A stretch of DNA of 64,000 nt from Aureispira anguillae (lineage in GTDB: Bacteria; Bacteroidota; Bacteroidia; Chitinophagales; Saprospiraceae): positions 6,177,001 to 6,241,000 of the forward strand of contig NZ_AP026867.1 in assembly GCF_026000115.1 (NCBI RefSeq), in the 5' to 3' direction. Positions within the stretch are counted from its first letter, which is position 1. Every line of letters begins with the position of its first letter. The notes under the pieces were generated by a model that did no database searches, had not been told where the DNA came from, and was given only the letters and a program-made list of their open reading frames with translations. A program made the position numbers and the translations under genes. This document shows positions 9,095-17,689 of this stretch, piece after piece.

Positions 9095-10624
9095 CTATTC
9101 TTGATCTGTTTTTTGCTCTAGAAGTACTTTCATCGTACAATTTTGTTGCACAGATTTTATCCAGATGGCTAGATCAAGATGACTCCTTAAAAGGGTCGAT
9201 AAATTAGGATTTTGTTCTACCAACCTAGATAACTCTTCCTGAGAAGTCGTTAAGACATTGAGTTTTGTTGTTCGGTCGGATGCAGCACAAAGTTTTTGTA
9301 ATAATTTGAATTGAAAGTCCTCTAATTCATACAAGAGTCCTTTCTTTTTAATTTTTCGACGATAATTTTTTAAAGCACTATCTAAGAAAATAATATGGTC
9401 AAGGTGATAGTGGGTAAACAACAACATCATATTAACAAAAAGCTGAAGATCTTCCCTTAATGCTAGGTGTTTTAAGGCTAAGGTTTGGTTGATGTATTCT
9501 AAAGCTTTGTGATAATCGCCAAAGATAAAATAAATCATACCAATAGATCGAATAATCATGAAATGACGAATTTCATGCATGCTATCTTTTAAACGGATTA
9601 GAGAAGTTTCCATTTCTGGAATCATTTTTAGCAAGTCGTCATAACGCCCCAATGCTTGATAATTGTTCAGCTTCCAGATGGTCTCACTTTCAAAAATAAT
9701 TGCCTGAATACGAATAGATTGAGCGGTTATATTTTTTAGCTTAGGAATAACATGGTTGATTGCCGCCCAATCTTCATCTAAATAGGTGCAATTCATATAG
9801 TTATTTAGAGCAGCGATATAACGTTCCGCTTCTTGTTGCCTCAATTTGGGAGATTGATCCCAAAGAGCAATCACTTTTTTACTACAAGCAATAGACGCTA
9901 TGTAGTTTTTCTTTAAAAAGAAATAGATATTTTTACTATTTAAATAACGCAATTGGCTGTGAAAGTGTTCTTTGTACTTGGGAGGATTGAGTACCCCATC
10001 GGGAAGCACCTCTTCTAAGGCTTGTTGTTGTTGTTGATTTCTAAATTGGAGATTCTTTCTGATTAAGACGAGCACTTGTTGATAAATACGTTCATAGGAA
10101 AGGTATTCTAATTCAGCCTTGAGTAAGGTTTCTTTTTCTTGCAATAAGGTTTCCATTTCCTCTTGTAGATCATGCGCTTTTAATTGCCCCTTATAGTGGC
10201 GCTTTAGGTCTAAAATTTCCTGCATTTTAAGATACTCTGCATATTCTTTAGCCAGCTTATAAGCTTTATCCAGTTGCTTAAACGCTAGAGAAGATAAGCC
10301 TCTATTGTAGAGCAACCTGCCATTTTCAATAGCTGCATTGATGAGTGCACTGGCACTATTATTCTGATGGTATTGACGAAGCAGTTTTAGAATTAATTCA
10401 AACAATTGATTTTTAGCAACCGCAAAATGTTTGACAAAAGGCGCCCGTCTAAACTTGATTAATAAAGCATTTTCATCATAGGATGTTTGCTGATTGATGG
10501 CTTCGAATAATTTTTGATAGTTGTGTTTGCTTTTTGTAGAAAGGCGAGCATATTTTTTTATGTATTTTTTTTCAGCAGGCTCTAAAGAATGTATCAAGTC
10601 ATATAAATAATTGGATGCTTTCAT
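9095..10624 (-). CDS. Helical-repeat protein of unknown function (paralogue of 25434-26834)
   Basis: A 509-residue, almost wholly alpha-helical cytosolic protein without signal or membrane segment. The N-terminus (residues about 8-110) has the pattern SLEPAEKKYIKKY, then a short helical region ending NQLFELILKLLRQY; a coiled-coil run (about 140-185) and TPR-like helices follow. The protein at 25434-26834 has the same layout (SFNKTEKIGLRRW at the start). Both genes are transcribed away from a neighbouring plus-strand gene for an exported protein. I do not recognise a named family; a regulatory or scaffold role would be a guess. Confidence 0.75.
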   Translation of the reverse strand: MKASNYLYDLIHSLEPAEKKYIKKYARLSTKSKHNYQKLFEAINQQTSYDENALLIKFRRAPFVKHFAVAKNQLFELILKLLRQYHQNNSASALINAAIENGRLLYNRGLSSLAFKQLDKAYKLAKEYAEYLKMQEILDLKRHYKGQLKAHDLQEEMETLLQEKETLLKAELEYLSYERIYQQVLVLIRKNLQFRNQQQQQALEEVLPDGVLNPPKYKEHFHSQLRYLNSKNIYFFLKKNYIASIACSKKVIALWDQSPKLRQQEAERYIAALNNYMNCTYLDEDWAAINHVIPKLKNITAQSIRIQAIIFESETIWKLNNYQALGRYDDLLKMIPEMETSLIRLKDSMHEIRHFMIIRSIGMIYFIFGDYHKALEYINQTLALKHLALREDLQLFVNMMLLFTHYHLDHIIFLDSALKNYRRKIKKKGLLYELEDFQFKLLQKLCAASDRTTKLNVLTTSQEELSRLVEQNPNLSTLLRSHLDLAIWIKSVQQNCTMKVLLEQKTDQE

Positions 10625-10909
10625 TTTTTATTTAAGTTAAAATATTGGTGGTTAGTGTGTTGTGTGCTGTTAGGGAGGTGTGGAGTTTTATAATGGACAA
10701 AAAAGTGTATTGCTTTTTCTGAAGGAGAAATTTACTTTTGAAATATAAGAAATAGACAAAAATGTTTTCAGTAAATAAGAGGATTACGACCCTCCTAATT
10801 TAACTCTATTCTTTTATTATCCATTTAAAATGAAGCACAAAAGCATTAAATAAATTTAAAATAAAAACAGTTTGTTCACCACATTTTAAACAACTAAAAA
10901 AATACAAAG

Positions 10910-12052
10910 ATGAAAAAGCGTAAAATATTTTTTAGCCTATTGGTACTAACTACTTTTTTTATGGCTTGCCAAAAAAAATGGGCTCCTCCAATTGGGTTAG
11001 ATATCGGTAAATTGGAAGCGAATATTCACCATGAATTAGAAGGAAAGGTCGTTGGCTATGGCTGGGCAGCTTATCGTGATGGCGAATTGATTAGTTCTGG
11101 CGGAAAGGGTTGGGCAAGGGCAGAAGGCTATGATAGTGATCCCTCTGCATATACTGCAAATACAAGCAGTACGATTTTTAGTACAACTAAAACGATAACC
11201 GCAGCTAGCTTTATAGAAAATTTAGAGGAATGGGGGATTAGTTTAGAGGATAAAATTTGGAATTATTTGCCAGCAGCTTGGACAAAAGATCGCTCATTGA
11301 GTAATGTTACGTTCAAGCAACTGTTAAAACACACAAGTGGTTTAGATGGGACGTTTGATCGATATACCCAAATGAGAAACCAAGTCGCTAATGTTGGTCT
11401 TACTGGAACAATAGGAGATTGGAATTATGCCAACATCAATTATACCCTTTTTAGGGTCTTAATTCCCAATATAATGAATAGCAATATGGTCGATCAAAAA
11501 ATACAAGAAAGCGATCAAGCTATTGTAGATTACTGTGCCTATTTATATGAAAATTTTGTGAGTACTAAAATGGCAAAAGCAGGAATGCCTGGATTTCAAT
11601 ACATCAGTACTAACTATTTAGAAGCCTTACCCAAAACATTGTATTACAATTTTGATACCTATAAGAATGGCCCAAGTACAAATGCCAAAGGGCAATTGAT
11701 GTTTGATTGTCACGATATATCGGGTGCTGGTGGATGGTTTATGAGCCCTGTCCAATATGCAGCATTTATAGATGGTTTGTTCAATAATAAGTTGCTAGAT
11801 GCTCCTAGTCTTCAGATCATGAAAGATGAACAACTTGGAATGTTTCCAACAACAGGGAAATATGGCACTTATTATACACATAATGGTGGCGGAGGCTGGG
11901 GAACTCAAGGCAAAGGAGGACAATCTATTTGGATGCATTACCCTCATGCAAACGTTTCTTTATTCATCACTTGGAACTCTCTTAATAATGATCTTAGTAA
12001 AACGAGAAGGGCATTGATAAAAGATGTGTTTGATGAGGCGTATACGGATTAG
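10910..12052 (+). CDS. Serine hydrolase lipoprotein (beta-lactamase/class C PBP fold)
   Basis: A 380-residue lipoprotein (lipobox FFMAC, Cys20) of the beta-lactamase-like serine hydrolase family. The catalytic SxxK is S91-T-T-K94, a Y-A-N (173-175) supplies the second motif, and an HNGGGGWG segment near the C-terminus replaces the KTG/HxG third motif. The LLKHTSGL motif (138-145) is typical. Such proteins are D-alanyl-D-alanine peptidases, esterases or amidases; which one cannot be read. A 15-bp hairpin follows the gene. Divergent from the helical-repeat gene with a 285-base region between them. Confidence 0.9.
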   Translation: MKKRKIFFSLLVLTTFFMACQKKWAPPIGLDIGKLEANIHHELEGKVVGYGWAAYRDGELISSGGKGWARAEGYDSDPSAYTANTSSTIFSTTKTITAASFIENLEEWGISLEDKIWNYLPAAWTKDRSLSNVTFKQLLKHTSGLDGTFDRYTQMRNQVANVGLTGTIGDWNYANINYTLFRVLIPNIMNSNMVDQKIQESDQAIVDYCAYLYENFVSTKMAKAGMPGFQYISTNYLEALPKTLYYNFDTYKNGPSTNAKGQLMFDCHDISGAGGWFMSPVQYAAFIDGLFNNKLLDAPSLQIMKDEQLGMFPTTGKYGTYYTHNGGGGWGTQGKGGQSIWMHYPHANVSLFITWNSLNNDLSKTRRALIKDVFDEAYTD

Positions 12053-12075
12053 AAATTTAGTTTATGGAGTAAATT

Positions 12076-12110
12076 TAAGCTGCTTTTTATAAAACATAAA
12101 AAGCAGCTTA
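12076..12110 (+). terminator. Hairpin after serine hydrolase gene
   Basis: Perfect 15-bp inverted repeat (12076-12090 / 12096-12110) with a 5-base AAAAC loop, 24 bases after the stop at 12052. There is no T-run behind it on the plus strand, so termination is likely but not certain. Confidence 0.6.
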
Positions 12111-12306
12111 ATACGATTAACTGCGTTGCTAGGTTAGCTAGTGCTTATGAGCTCCCTGAGGTCGGTTCGTTATCACTCGTGAGCCAGCAAGCTGGGGTCG
12201 GTTTTTTAGTAATGTAATGTTTTTATTTAAAGTGTTTAAAGGGCGTTGTTTAATCTAGTATTATAGTGTACTAAAATCAAATTTATTTAAGGTTGCATCT
12301 TGCATT

Positions 12307-12555
12307 ATGAACTATAAAAGTGTATATTGGTTTATGTCTAAAGAAAACCTAACGTTAGATACAATAGCAAAAATAGAGCAGGTATTATCTATAGAATTAC
12401 TTGATACAAAGGTTCAAGTTGAAATAGAGAAAGAACTAGAATATCACTCTGTTCAATCTAAGAGAACAGCTTTTAAAATATTACCCTTAGAGTCGATAGT
12501 TGTCAGTGAAAATACATTGGGTTATTCCTCATATAAAATTCGTAGGAATGGATGA
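12307..12555 (+). pseudogene. Truncated XRE-type HTH protein
   Basis: An 82-residue frame whose N-terminus (VYWFMSKENLTLDTIAKIE) matches the end of helix 3 and helix 4 of Bacteroidota XRE regulators, where the usual form is W-L/F-S-G-x-x-N-x-T-L-x-T-I-A-K-I-E. The first two to three helices that normally precede this (about 45 residues) are missing, and no frame upstream of 12307 supplies them. Its last 8 bases overlap the start of the SecB-like gene, as in intact pairs. It may be a decayed antitoxin/regulator, or a short protein that keeps only the C-terminal interaction part. Confidence 0.6.
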
Positions 12556-12976
12556 TATAAAATTTAAGTTGCGCAAAATAGAAACGATACAATTTGCTAT
12601 CTTGGAAGATCAATATTCTCTTGATAAAGAACCTGCACAATATAAAACAAAGCATAAATTTGGTATCGATTTAATCAATAAAGTGCTCGTCGTTTATTCT
12701 AAAGTACAGTTTAAACAGTTAGATACTCCTCCTTTCTTATTAATTGAAGTAGCCTGTTCATTCGAGATAACAGAAAAATCTTGGGAATCGTTGAATGTGG
12801 ATCATAAAATTATCTTTCCTTGTGATTTTATCGAACATCTGCTTACCATCTCGATAGGGACTGTTAGAGGTATTTTACATACTAAAACAGAACAAACGAA
12901 ATTTAATGAATTTATATTACCACCAGCAGATGTAACAAATGTGATGGACGGAAATCTTGTTTTTGAAAAAAAATAA
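12548..12976 (+). CDS. SecB-like chaperone-family protein
   Basis: A 142-residue protein beginning MDDIKFKLRK. The core has the pattern of small SecB-like proteins: an antiparallel sheet (FGIDLINKVLVVYSKVQF), an FEITEKSW segment, and HLLTISIGTVRGILHTKTE, a motif strongly conserved in Bacteroidota members that sit next to XRE genes. Related SecB-like proteins act as dedicated chaperones for antitoxins in toxin-antitoxin-chaperone modules. I use the ATG at 12548 rather than the earlier frame start at 12500 because it gives the normal N-terminus and an 8-base coupling overlap with the HTH frame. No toxin gene is adjacent. Confidence 0.75.
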   Translation: MDDIKFKLRKIETIQFAILEDQYSLDKEPAQYKTKHKFGIDLINKVLVVYSKVQFKQLDTPPFLLIEVACSFEITEKSWESLNVDHKIIFPCDFIEHLLTISIGTVRGILHTKTEQTKFNEFILPPADVTNVMDGNLVFEKK

Positions 12977-12989
12977 AAAGCACAAAAAC

Positions 12990-13020
12990 TTGCATACTAA
13001 GAAAAAACGACTAATCTTTG
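12990..13020 (+). promoter_or_regulatory. Probable trp operon promoter
   Basis: TTG at 12990-12992, 19 bases, then TAATCTTTG at 13012-13020. This is close to the Bacteroidota consensus TTG-N19/20-TAnnTTTG but with one extra base inside the second box. The start site would fall about at the leader-peptide ATG (13026). It lies in the only gap between the SecB-like stop and the leader. Confidence 0.5.
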
Positions 13021-13025
13021 TATCA

Positions 13026-13121
13026 ATGGAACAACAAACCAACATATCCTTTTCTCTACAACAATCTAGCAACAGCTTAGTTGCTTGGTGGTGGACTACT
13101 TCCCTTCGATGGCGAGAGTAG
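13026..13121 (+). CDS. trpL: trp operon leader peptide
   Basis: A 31-codon frame (MEQQTNISFSLQ... ending WRE) with three tandem Trp codons (TGG at 13086-13094) and a fourth at 13110-13112, followed by the stop at 13119-13121. It sits between the promoter and an intrinsic terminator ahead of trpE. Four Trp in 31 residues, three of them consecutive, is far beyond chance and is the signature of a ribosome-mediated tryptophan attenuator. The peptide itself needs no function; ribosome position during its translation is the sensor. Confidence 0.92.
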   Translation: MEQQTNISFSLQQSSNSLVAWWWTTSLRWRE

Positions 13122-13205
13122 CAGACCTCCTATATATCCACTAAAAGATAACATACTCAATATATAGAACTTGCAAATCTCTCGCAGATTTGCAAGTTTT
13201 TTTTT
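13112..13205 (+). promoter_or_regulatory. trp attenuator: alternative antiterminator/terminator
   Basis: GCGAGAG at 13112-13118 (the end of the leader reading frame) is perfectly complementary to CTCTCGC at 13179-13185, which is the terminator loop plus the last two bases of its left arm. Just inside, CTATATAT (13130-13137) pairs with ATATATAG (13160-13167). Together these form an antiterminator excluding the terminator. A ribosome stalled on 13086-13094 leaves 13112 free, giving read-through; one that reaches the stop at 13119 covers it, giving termination. The pairing is seen in the sequence; the mechanism follows the known trp model. Confidence 0.85.
13168..13205 (+). terminator. trp attenuator terminator
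   Basis: Perfect 13-bp stem (13168-13180 / 13186-13198), 5-base loop, and a run of nine T (13197-13205). It lies after the leader peptide and 36 bases before the trpE ATG: a strong intrinsic terminator inside the operon leader. Confidence 0.95.
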
Positions 13206-13240
13206 GTCTAATTCAATCCATCCAGTCTAAAAATTACAGC

Positions 13241-14644
13241 ATGAATTCAATTAAGTTTAGTACGATCAGCCGTACTCGCTTGGCAGATTTGCATACCCCT
13301 GTTAGCATTTATTTGCAATTGCGTGACAAAATAGCACACAGTTTATTGTTAGAAAGTTCTGATTATCAGTCTAAAGAAAATAGCTATTCTTTTATTTGTG
13401 CAGCGCCTATTGCAGAAGTCTTGATTCAAAACCGAAGCTTAGCGTATCATTTCCCAAATGGAAAGACAGCGTACACCGATATCCCTCCCAAGAGCAATGT
13501 GTCCGATTTACTGAAACAGTTTTGTGATAAGTTTGAATTTGAAGGAGCAGAGGAATATCAACGATTTAATGGTTTATTTGGGCATACCAATTTTGATGCC
13601 GTTCAATATTTTGAAACGTTGGAATTAGATGCTTCTAAACGACAGCATGATCTGCCCGATTTGAGATATGCGGTTTATCGTTATGTGATTATTATCAACC
13701 ACTTCACAAGCGAGATGTATTTATTAGAAAACCTATTGGAGGGAGAAAAAAGCCAACTGGATAAAATAGAGCAGTACATCAAAAAGGGAGCTTTGACAAC
13801 CTACCAATTTGATCTAAAGGGAGAAAAAAAGAGCAATTTGAAGGACGAAGAGTTTAAAGAATTAGTTCGAAAAGGAAAGCAGCATTGTGCTGTTGGAGAT
13901 GTTTTTCAGATTGTCTTTGCTCGTCAGTTTCAACAAAAATTTGCAGGAGATGATTTTAACGTTTATCGTGCGTTGCGCTCTATTAATCCATCCCCTTACC
14001 TTTTTTATTTTGATTATGGTGCGTATAAAATATTTGGCTCTTCCCCAGAAGCTCAATTGGTTATTCGAGACAATCAAGCCATTTTGACTCCCATAGCAGG
14101 AACTTATAAGCGTACAGGAAACTTAGAATTGGATCAGCAGAGCGCCCAAGCATTATTAGATGATCCTAAAGAGAATGCAGAGCATGTCATGTTGGTTGAT
14201 TTAGCGAGAAATGATTTAAATCGACATACTGAAAATGTTGCGGTAGCACAGTACAAAGAAGTACAATATTACAGCCATGTCATTCATTTGGTTTCTAAGG
14301 TAGGAGGAGATCTTGCTCCTAACAGTAATATTTTTCGGGTCTTTGGAGACACTTTTCCTGCAGGAACCCTATCGGGAGCCCCAAAATATAAAGCATTGGA
14401 GCTAATCAATCAATACGAAAACCAAAGTAGGGGCTTTTATGGTGGAGCAATTGGCTTTTTTAATCCAACAGGACAGCTAAACCAAGCGATTATGATTCGC
14501 TCTTTTATGAGCAAGAACAATTGCCTGTATTTTCAAGCAGGGGCAGGAATTGTTATTGATTCGGAAGAAGAAAAAGAACTCCAAGAAGTAAATAATAAAC
14601 TAGCAGCACTCCAAAAAGCATTAATTAAAGCCGTTGAGCTATAA
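13241..14644 (+). CDS. trpE: Anthranilate synthase component I
   Basis: A 467-residue chorismate-using subunit that makes anthranilate with TrpG. The N-terminal LLLESS (residues 35-40) is the Trp-binding feedback motif. The catalytic half has PIAGTYKRTG, the DLARNDLNR segment, FPAGTLSGAPK and GFYGGAIGF, all typical. The ATG at 13241 is chosen over an upstream TTG at 13190, because that codon lies inside the terminator stem of the leader. First structural gene of the operon, so directly controlled by the attenuator as well as by enzyme feedback. Confidence 0.97.
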   Translation: MNSIKFSTISRTRLADLHTPVSIYLQLRDKIAHSLLLESSDYQSKENSYSFICAAPIAEVLIQNRSLAYHFPNGKTAYTDIPPKSNVSDLLKQFCDKFEFEGAEEYQRFNGLFGHTNFDAVQYFETLELDASKRQHDLPDLRYAVYRYVIIINHFTSEMYLLENLLEGEKSQLDKIEQYIKKGALTTYQFDLKGEKKSNLKDEEFKELVRKGKQHCAVGDVFQIVFARQFQQKFAGDDFNVYRALRSINPSPYLFYFDYGAYKIFGSSPEAQLVIRDNQAILTPIAGTYKRTGNLELDQQSAQALLDDPKENAEHVMLVDLARNDLNRHTENVAVAQYKEVQYYSHVIHLVSKVGGDLAPNSNIFRVFGDTFPAGTLSGAPKYKALELINQYENQSRGFYGGAIGFFNPTGQLNQAIMIRSFMSKNNCLYFQAGAGIVIDSEEEKELQEVNNKLAALQKALIKAVEL

Positions 14645-14654
14645 AAAACGAACC

Positions 14655-15245
14655 ATGAGATTATTAATCATAGATAACTACGATTCTTTTACCTACAATT
14701 TGGTACAATATCTAAGAGAGATTTGTACAGGCACAATAGAAGTCTATCGAAACGACCAAATTCAATTGGAGGACATTGATGCCTACGATACTATTGTGTT
14801 ATCGCCAGGACCAGGTTTACCTGAAGATGCAGGGATGTTGCTGGATATAATTAAAACATATACAGGACGAAAGCCAATTTTGGGCGTTTGTTTAGGGCAT
14901 CAGGCAATTGGGCAGGTATTTGGTGCTGAATTAAAAAATATTGAAAACGTTTATCACGGAGTAGCGACCCCCATTCATATTCTAAATCATCAGGGAATTT
15001 TTGAGGGGCAGGAGCATCAAATAACAGTAGGGCGTTACCATTCTTGGGTGGTTGATCCTAATAGTTTGCCAGACTGTTTAGAGATTTTAGCAGAAGACGA
15101 ACACGGGCAAATTATGGCTTTACAGCATAAGACGCAACTTACGGTGGGGATGCAATTTCATCCCGAATCTGTTTTAACTCCTCAAGGAAAAGCCCTATTG
15201 AGCAATTTTATAAAGATCGCCATCAACCAACCTGTACAATATTAA
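14655..15245 (+). CDS. trpG: Anthranilate synthase component II (glutamine amidotransferase)
   Basis: A 196-residue class I glutamine amidotransferase that feeds ammonia to TrpE. The DNYDSFTYN start, SPGPG oxyanion region, nucleophile in GVCLGHQ (Cys79) and the FHPES pair (His169, Glu171) are intact. The ATG at 14655 gives the canonical MRLLIIDNYDS start; an earlier in-frame TTG inside trpE is rejected. Spacing to trpE is 10 bases. Unfused to trpD, unlike in enterics. Confidence 0.97.
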   Translation: MRLLIIDNYDSFTYNLVQYLREICTGTIEVYRNDQIQLEDIDAYDTIVLSPGPGLPEDAGMLLDIIKTYTGRKPILGVCLGHQAIGQVFGAELKNIENVYHGVATPIHILNHQGIFEGQEHQITVGRYHSWVVDPNSLPDCLEILAEDEHGQIMALQHKTQLTVGMQFHPESVLTPQGKALLSNFIKIAINQPVQY

Positions 15246-15255
15246 ACAATAAACA

Positions 15256-16242
15256 ATGAAAAAGATATTACAACGCTTATTTCAGCAAGAATATTTGAGT
15301 CAAAAAGAAGCTAAAGAAATACTTATTCAGATTGCAAGAGAAGAGTTTAATCCTGCACATATTGCTGCTTTTTTGACTGTTTTTCAAATGCGCCCAATTG
15401 CAACAAATGAATTGATAGGTTTTAGAAATGCCTTGCTAGAACTCTGTTTAAGTATCGACTTGACCGATTATGATAGTGTAGATTTATGTGGAACGGGGGG
15501 AGATGGAAAAGATACATTCAATATTTCCACCTTGGCGGCAGTAGTAGTAGCAGGAGCGGGCTATACCGTTACCAAACATGGAAATTATGGGGTATCGTCT
15601 GTTTGTGGTTCTTCTAATGTTTTGGAAAAGTTGGGGTATACGTTTACCAACGATGAAAAAAAATTAAGACATCAACTCGATCAACATCAGCTTTGCTTTT
15701 TGCATGCCCCTCTATTTCATCCAGCCATGAAAGCAGTTGGAGGCATTCGGAAAGCTTTAGGCATTCGTACTTTTTTTAATTTATTAGGTCCCTTAGTGAA
15801 TCCCATACAGCCGAATAAGCAAATGGTAGGCGTCTCTAATTTAGAAACGGTACGACTGTATCAATATGTATTGCAACAAACCAACAAAGAATTCGCAATT
15901 GTACATGCACTAGATGGTTATGACGAAGTATCTCTAACTGGGGAATTTAAAATTATTACACCTAGAAGTGAGGAGCGTTTGGCGCCTAAAACAGTAGGGC
16001 AACAACAGCATGATGCTATCGCCTTGCATGGAGGCGCAACGGTAGATGCCGCAGCTAAAATATTCTTAAACATACTTGAAGGGAAGGGGAGTCAAGCGCA
16101 AAACGAAGTGGTTTGTACCAATGCTGGTATAGCGATTCAACGTTTCAATCCTAAAAAGGAATTGATAGACTGTATTGAAGAAGCCAAAGATGCCCTACTA
16201 AGTAAAAAAGCCTATCATAATTTTAAGCAATTAATCCAATAA
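15256..16242 (+). CDS. trpD: Anthranilate phosphoribosyltransferase
   Basis: A 328-residue enzyme joining anthranilate with PRPP. Motifs: LCGTGGDGKDTFNIST (PRPP/metal site, about residues 76-91), KHGNYGVSS, and GGIRKALGIRTFFNLLGPLVNP, all typical for TrpD. Standard length. It lies 10 bases after trpG and 3 bases before trpC. Confidence 0.97.
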   Translation: MKKILQRLFQQEYLSQKEAKEILIQIAREEFNPAHIAAFLTVFQMRPIATNELIGFRNALLELCLSIDLTDYDSVDLCGTGGDGKDTFNISTLAAVVVAGAGYTVTKHGNYGVSSVCGSSNVLEKLGYTFTNDEKKLRHQLDQHQLCFLHAPLFHPAMKAVGGIRKALGIRTFFNLLGPLVNPIQPNKQMVGVSNLETVRLYQYVLQQTNKEFAIVHALDGYDEVSLTGEFKIITPRSEERLAPKTVGQQQHDAIALHGGATVDAAAKIFLNILEGKGSQAQNEVVCTNAGIAIQRFNPKKELIDCIEEAKDALLSKKAYHNFKQLIQ

Positions 16243-16245
16243 GCA

Positions 16246-17064
16246 ATGAAAACAATATTAGATACAATAACAGCATATAAAAGAAAAGAGGTTGAAAACC
16301 AAAAAGCACTATACCCTACTCAATTGCTGGAAAAGAGCATTTATTTTGAGACCGCTGTTGTTTCTTTAGTCGAATTTTTGAAACGCCCTGATATGCAGGG
16401 CATCATAGCCGAATTTAAACGCCAGTCGCCATCCAAAGGCATTATCAATAGTTATGCAAAAGTAGAAGAAGTTTCTATTGGTTATATGCAGGCAGGGGCC
16501 TCTGCGTTGTCTGTATTAACAGATAATCATTTTTTTGGAGGCAGTACCAACGATTTAATAGAGGCAAGAACCTTTAATTATGCTCCTATTTTGAATAAAA
16601 ATTTTGTGATTGATGAGTATCAAATCGTAGAGGCGAAGTCGATAGGAGCAGATGTTGTTCTTTTAATTGCAGAATGCTTAACAAAACAAGAACTAAAACG
16701 CTTGGCTCAATTTGCAAAAGGGCTAGGCATGGAGGTCTTGATGGAACTACATACACAAGAGCAGTTAGAAAAAGTATGCCCAGAGGTTGATTTAGTAGGG
16801 GTTAATAATAGAAATCTAAAAACCTTTGAGGTGGATTTAGAAAATTCGCTAAGAATAGCGGAACAACTGCCTGTTGATGTGGTCAAAGTAGCCGAAAGTG
16901 GTATTAATAATCCTGATACTGTTGTGTTACTTCAGCAACATGGTTTTGAAGGCTTTTTAATTGGAGAATATTTTATGAAGCACGCTCGACCACAGGAAGC
17001 TTGCGCTAGGTTTATTCAGCAAGTTGCTCAAAAAAATTCAAAAATAATTCAGTATGAAAGTTAA
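16246..17064 (+). CDS. trpC: Indole-3-glycerol phosphate synthase
   Basis: A 272-residue TIM barrel that closes the indole ring. It shows IIAEFKRQSPSKG (catalytic Lys region), SVLTDNHFFGGS, LNKNFVIDEYQI, GVNNRNLKTFEVD and VAESGINN, the family's barrel-end motifs. Monofunctional, with trpF as a separate gene. Its last 11 bases overlap trpF. Confidence 0.97.
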   Translation: MKTILDTITAYKRKEVENQKALYPTQLLEKSIYFETAVVSLVEFLKRPDMQGIIAEFKRQSPSKGIINSYAKVEEVSIGYMQAGASALSVLTDNHFFGGSTNDLIEARTFNYAPILNKNFVIDEYQIVEAKSIGADVVLLIAECLTKQELKRLAQFAKGLGMEVLMELHTQEQLEKVCPEVDLVGVNNRNLKTFEVDLENSLRIAEQLPVDVVKVAESGINNPDTVVLLQQHGFEGFLIGEYFMKHARPQEACARFIQQVAQKNSKIIQYES

Positions 17065-17665
17065 AGTTTGTGGTATGCGAGCCGTGGATAACTTGTTGGA
17101 GTTAACACAGCTAAATATTGATTTTGTCGGCTTTATATTTTACCCTAAATCATCAAGATATGTTGCTGTTCCTCCTGTTGCAACTATTCCACATAGGATT
17201 CAGAAAGTAGGTGTTTTTGTCAATGCTCGTTTGGAGGAAATAGATCGAAACGCTGAGCAATTTAGCTTAAATTATATCCAATTGCATGGAGACGAAACGG
17301 TTGAGTATTGTCAAGCCCTAAAGGCAAAAGGCTATCGACTTATCAAGGCTTTTGCCGTAGATGAAACCTTTGATTTTGACCAGTTGAATGCCTACGAGGA
17401 TTATTGTGATTTTTTCTTGTTGGATGCCAAGGGCAAGTCTTATGGTGGCAATGGAATTCAGTTTGATTGGCAGATTCTGGAGCATTATACTTCTCAAAAA
17501 CATTTTTTCTTAAGTGGGGGGATTGATTTGGGTAGCATAAACGCCATTAAAAATCTAGCAATTCCTCAATTGTATGGGATTGATATCAACAGTAAATTTG
17601 AAATAGCGCCTGCGCTCAAAGATATTCCTAAAGTACAACAATTATTAGATGAATTAATCGCCTAA
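17054..17665 (+). CDS. trpF: Phosphoribosylanthranilate isomerase
   Basis: A 203-residue TIM barrel performing the Amadori rearrangement between TrpD and TrpC. KVCGMR at the N-terminus holds the catalytic Cys, followed by GFIFYPKSSRYV, IQLHGDE, and the phosphate-binding LSGGI near the C-terminus. It starts inside the end of trpC (11-base overlap), so it is probably translationally coupled. Confidence 0.96.
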   Translation: MKVKVCGMRAVDNLLELTQLNIDFVGFIFYPKSSRYVAVPPVATIPHRIQKVGVFVNARLEEIDRNAEQFSLNYIQLHGDETVEYCQALKAKGYRLIKAFAVDETFDFDQLNAYEDYCDFFLLDAKGKSYGGNGIQFDWQILEHYTSQKHFFLSGGIDLGSINAIKNLAIPQLYGIDINSKFEIAPALKDIPKVQQLLDELIA

Positions 17666-17689
17666 AAGGCTGATAAATAAAGATAAAAA

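Noticed and set aside
13190-13240. Extended N-terminus of TrpE from a TTG at 13190
   Set aside because: The TTG lies inside the attenuator terminator stem, and the added residues do not match TrpE; the ATG at 13241 does.
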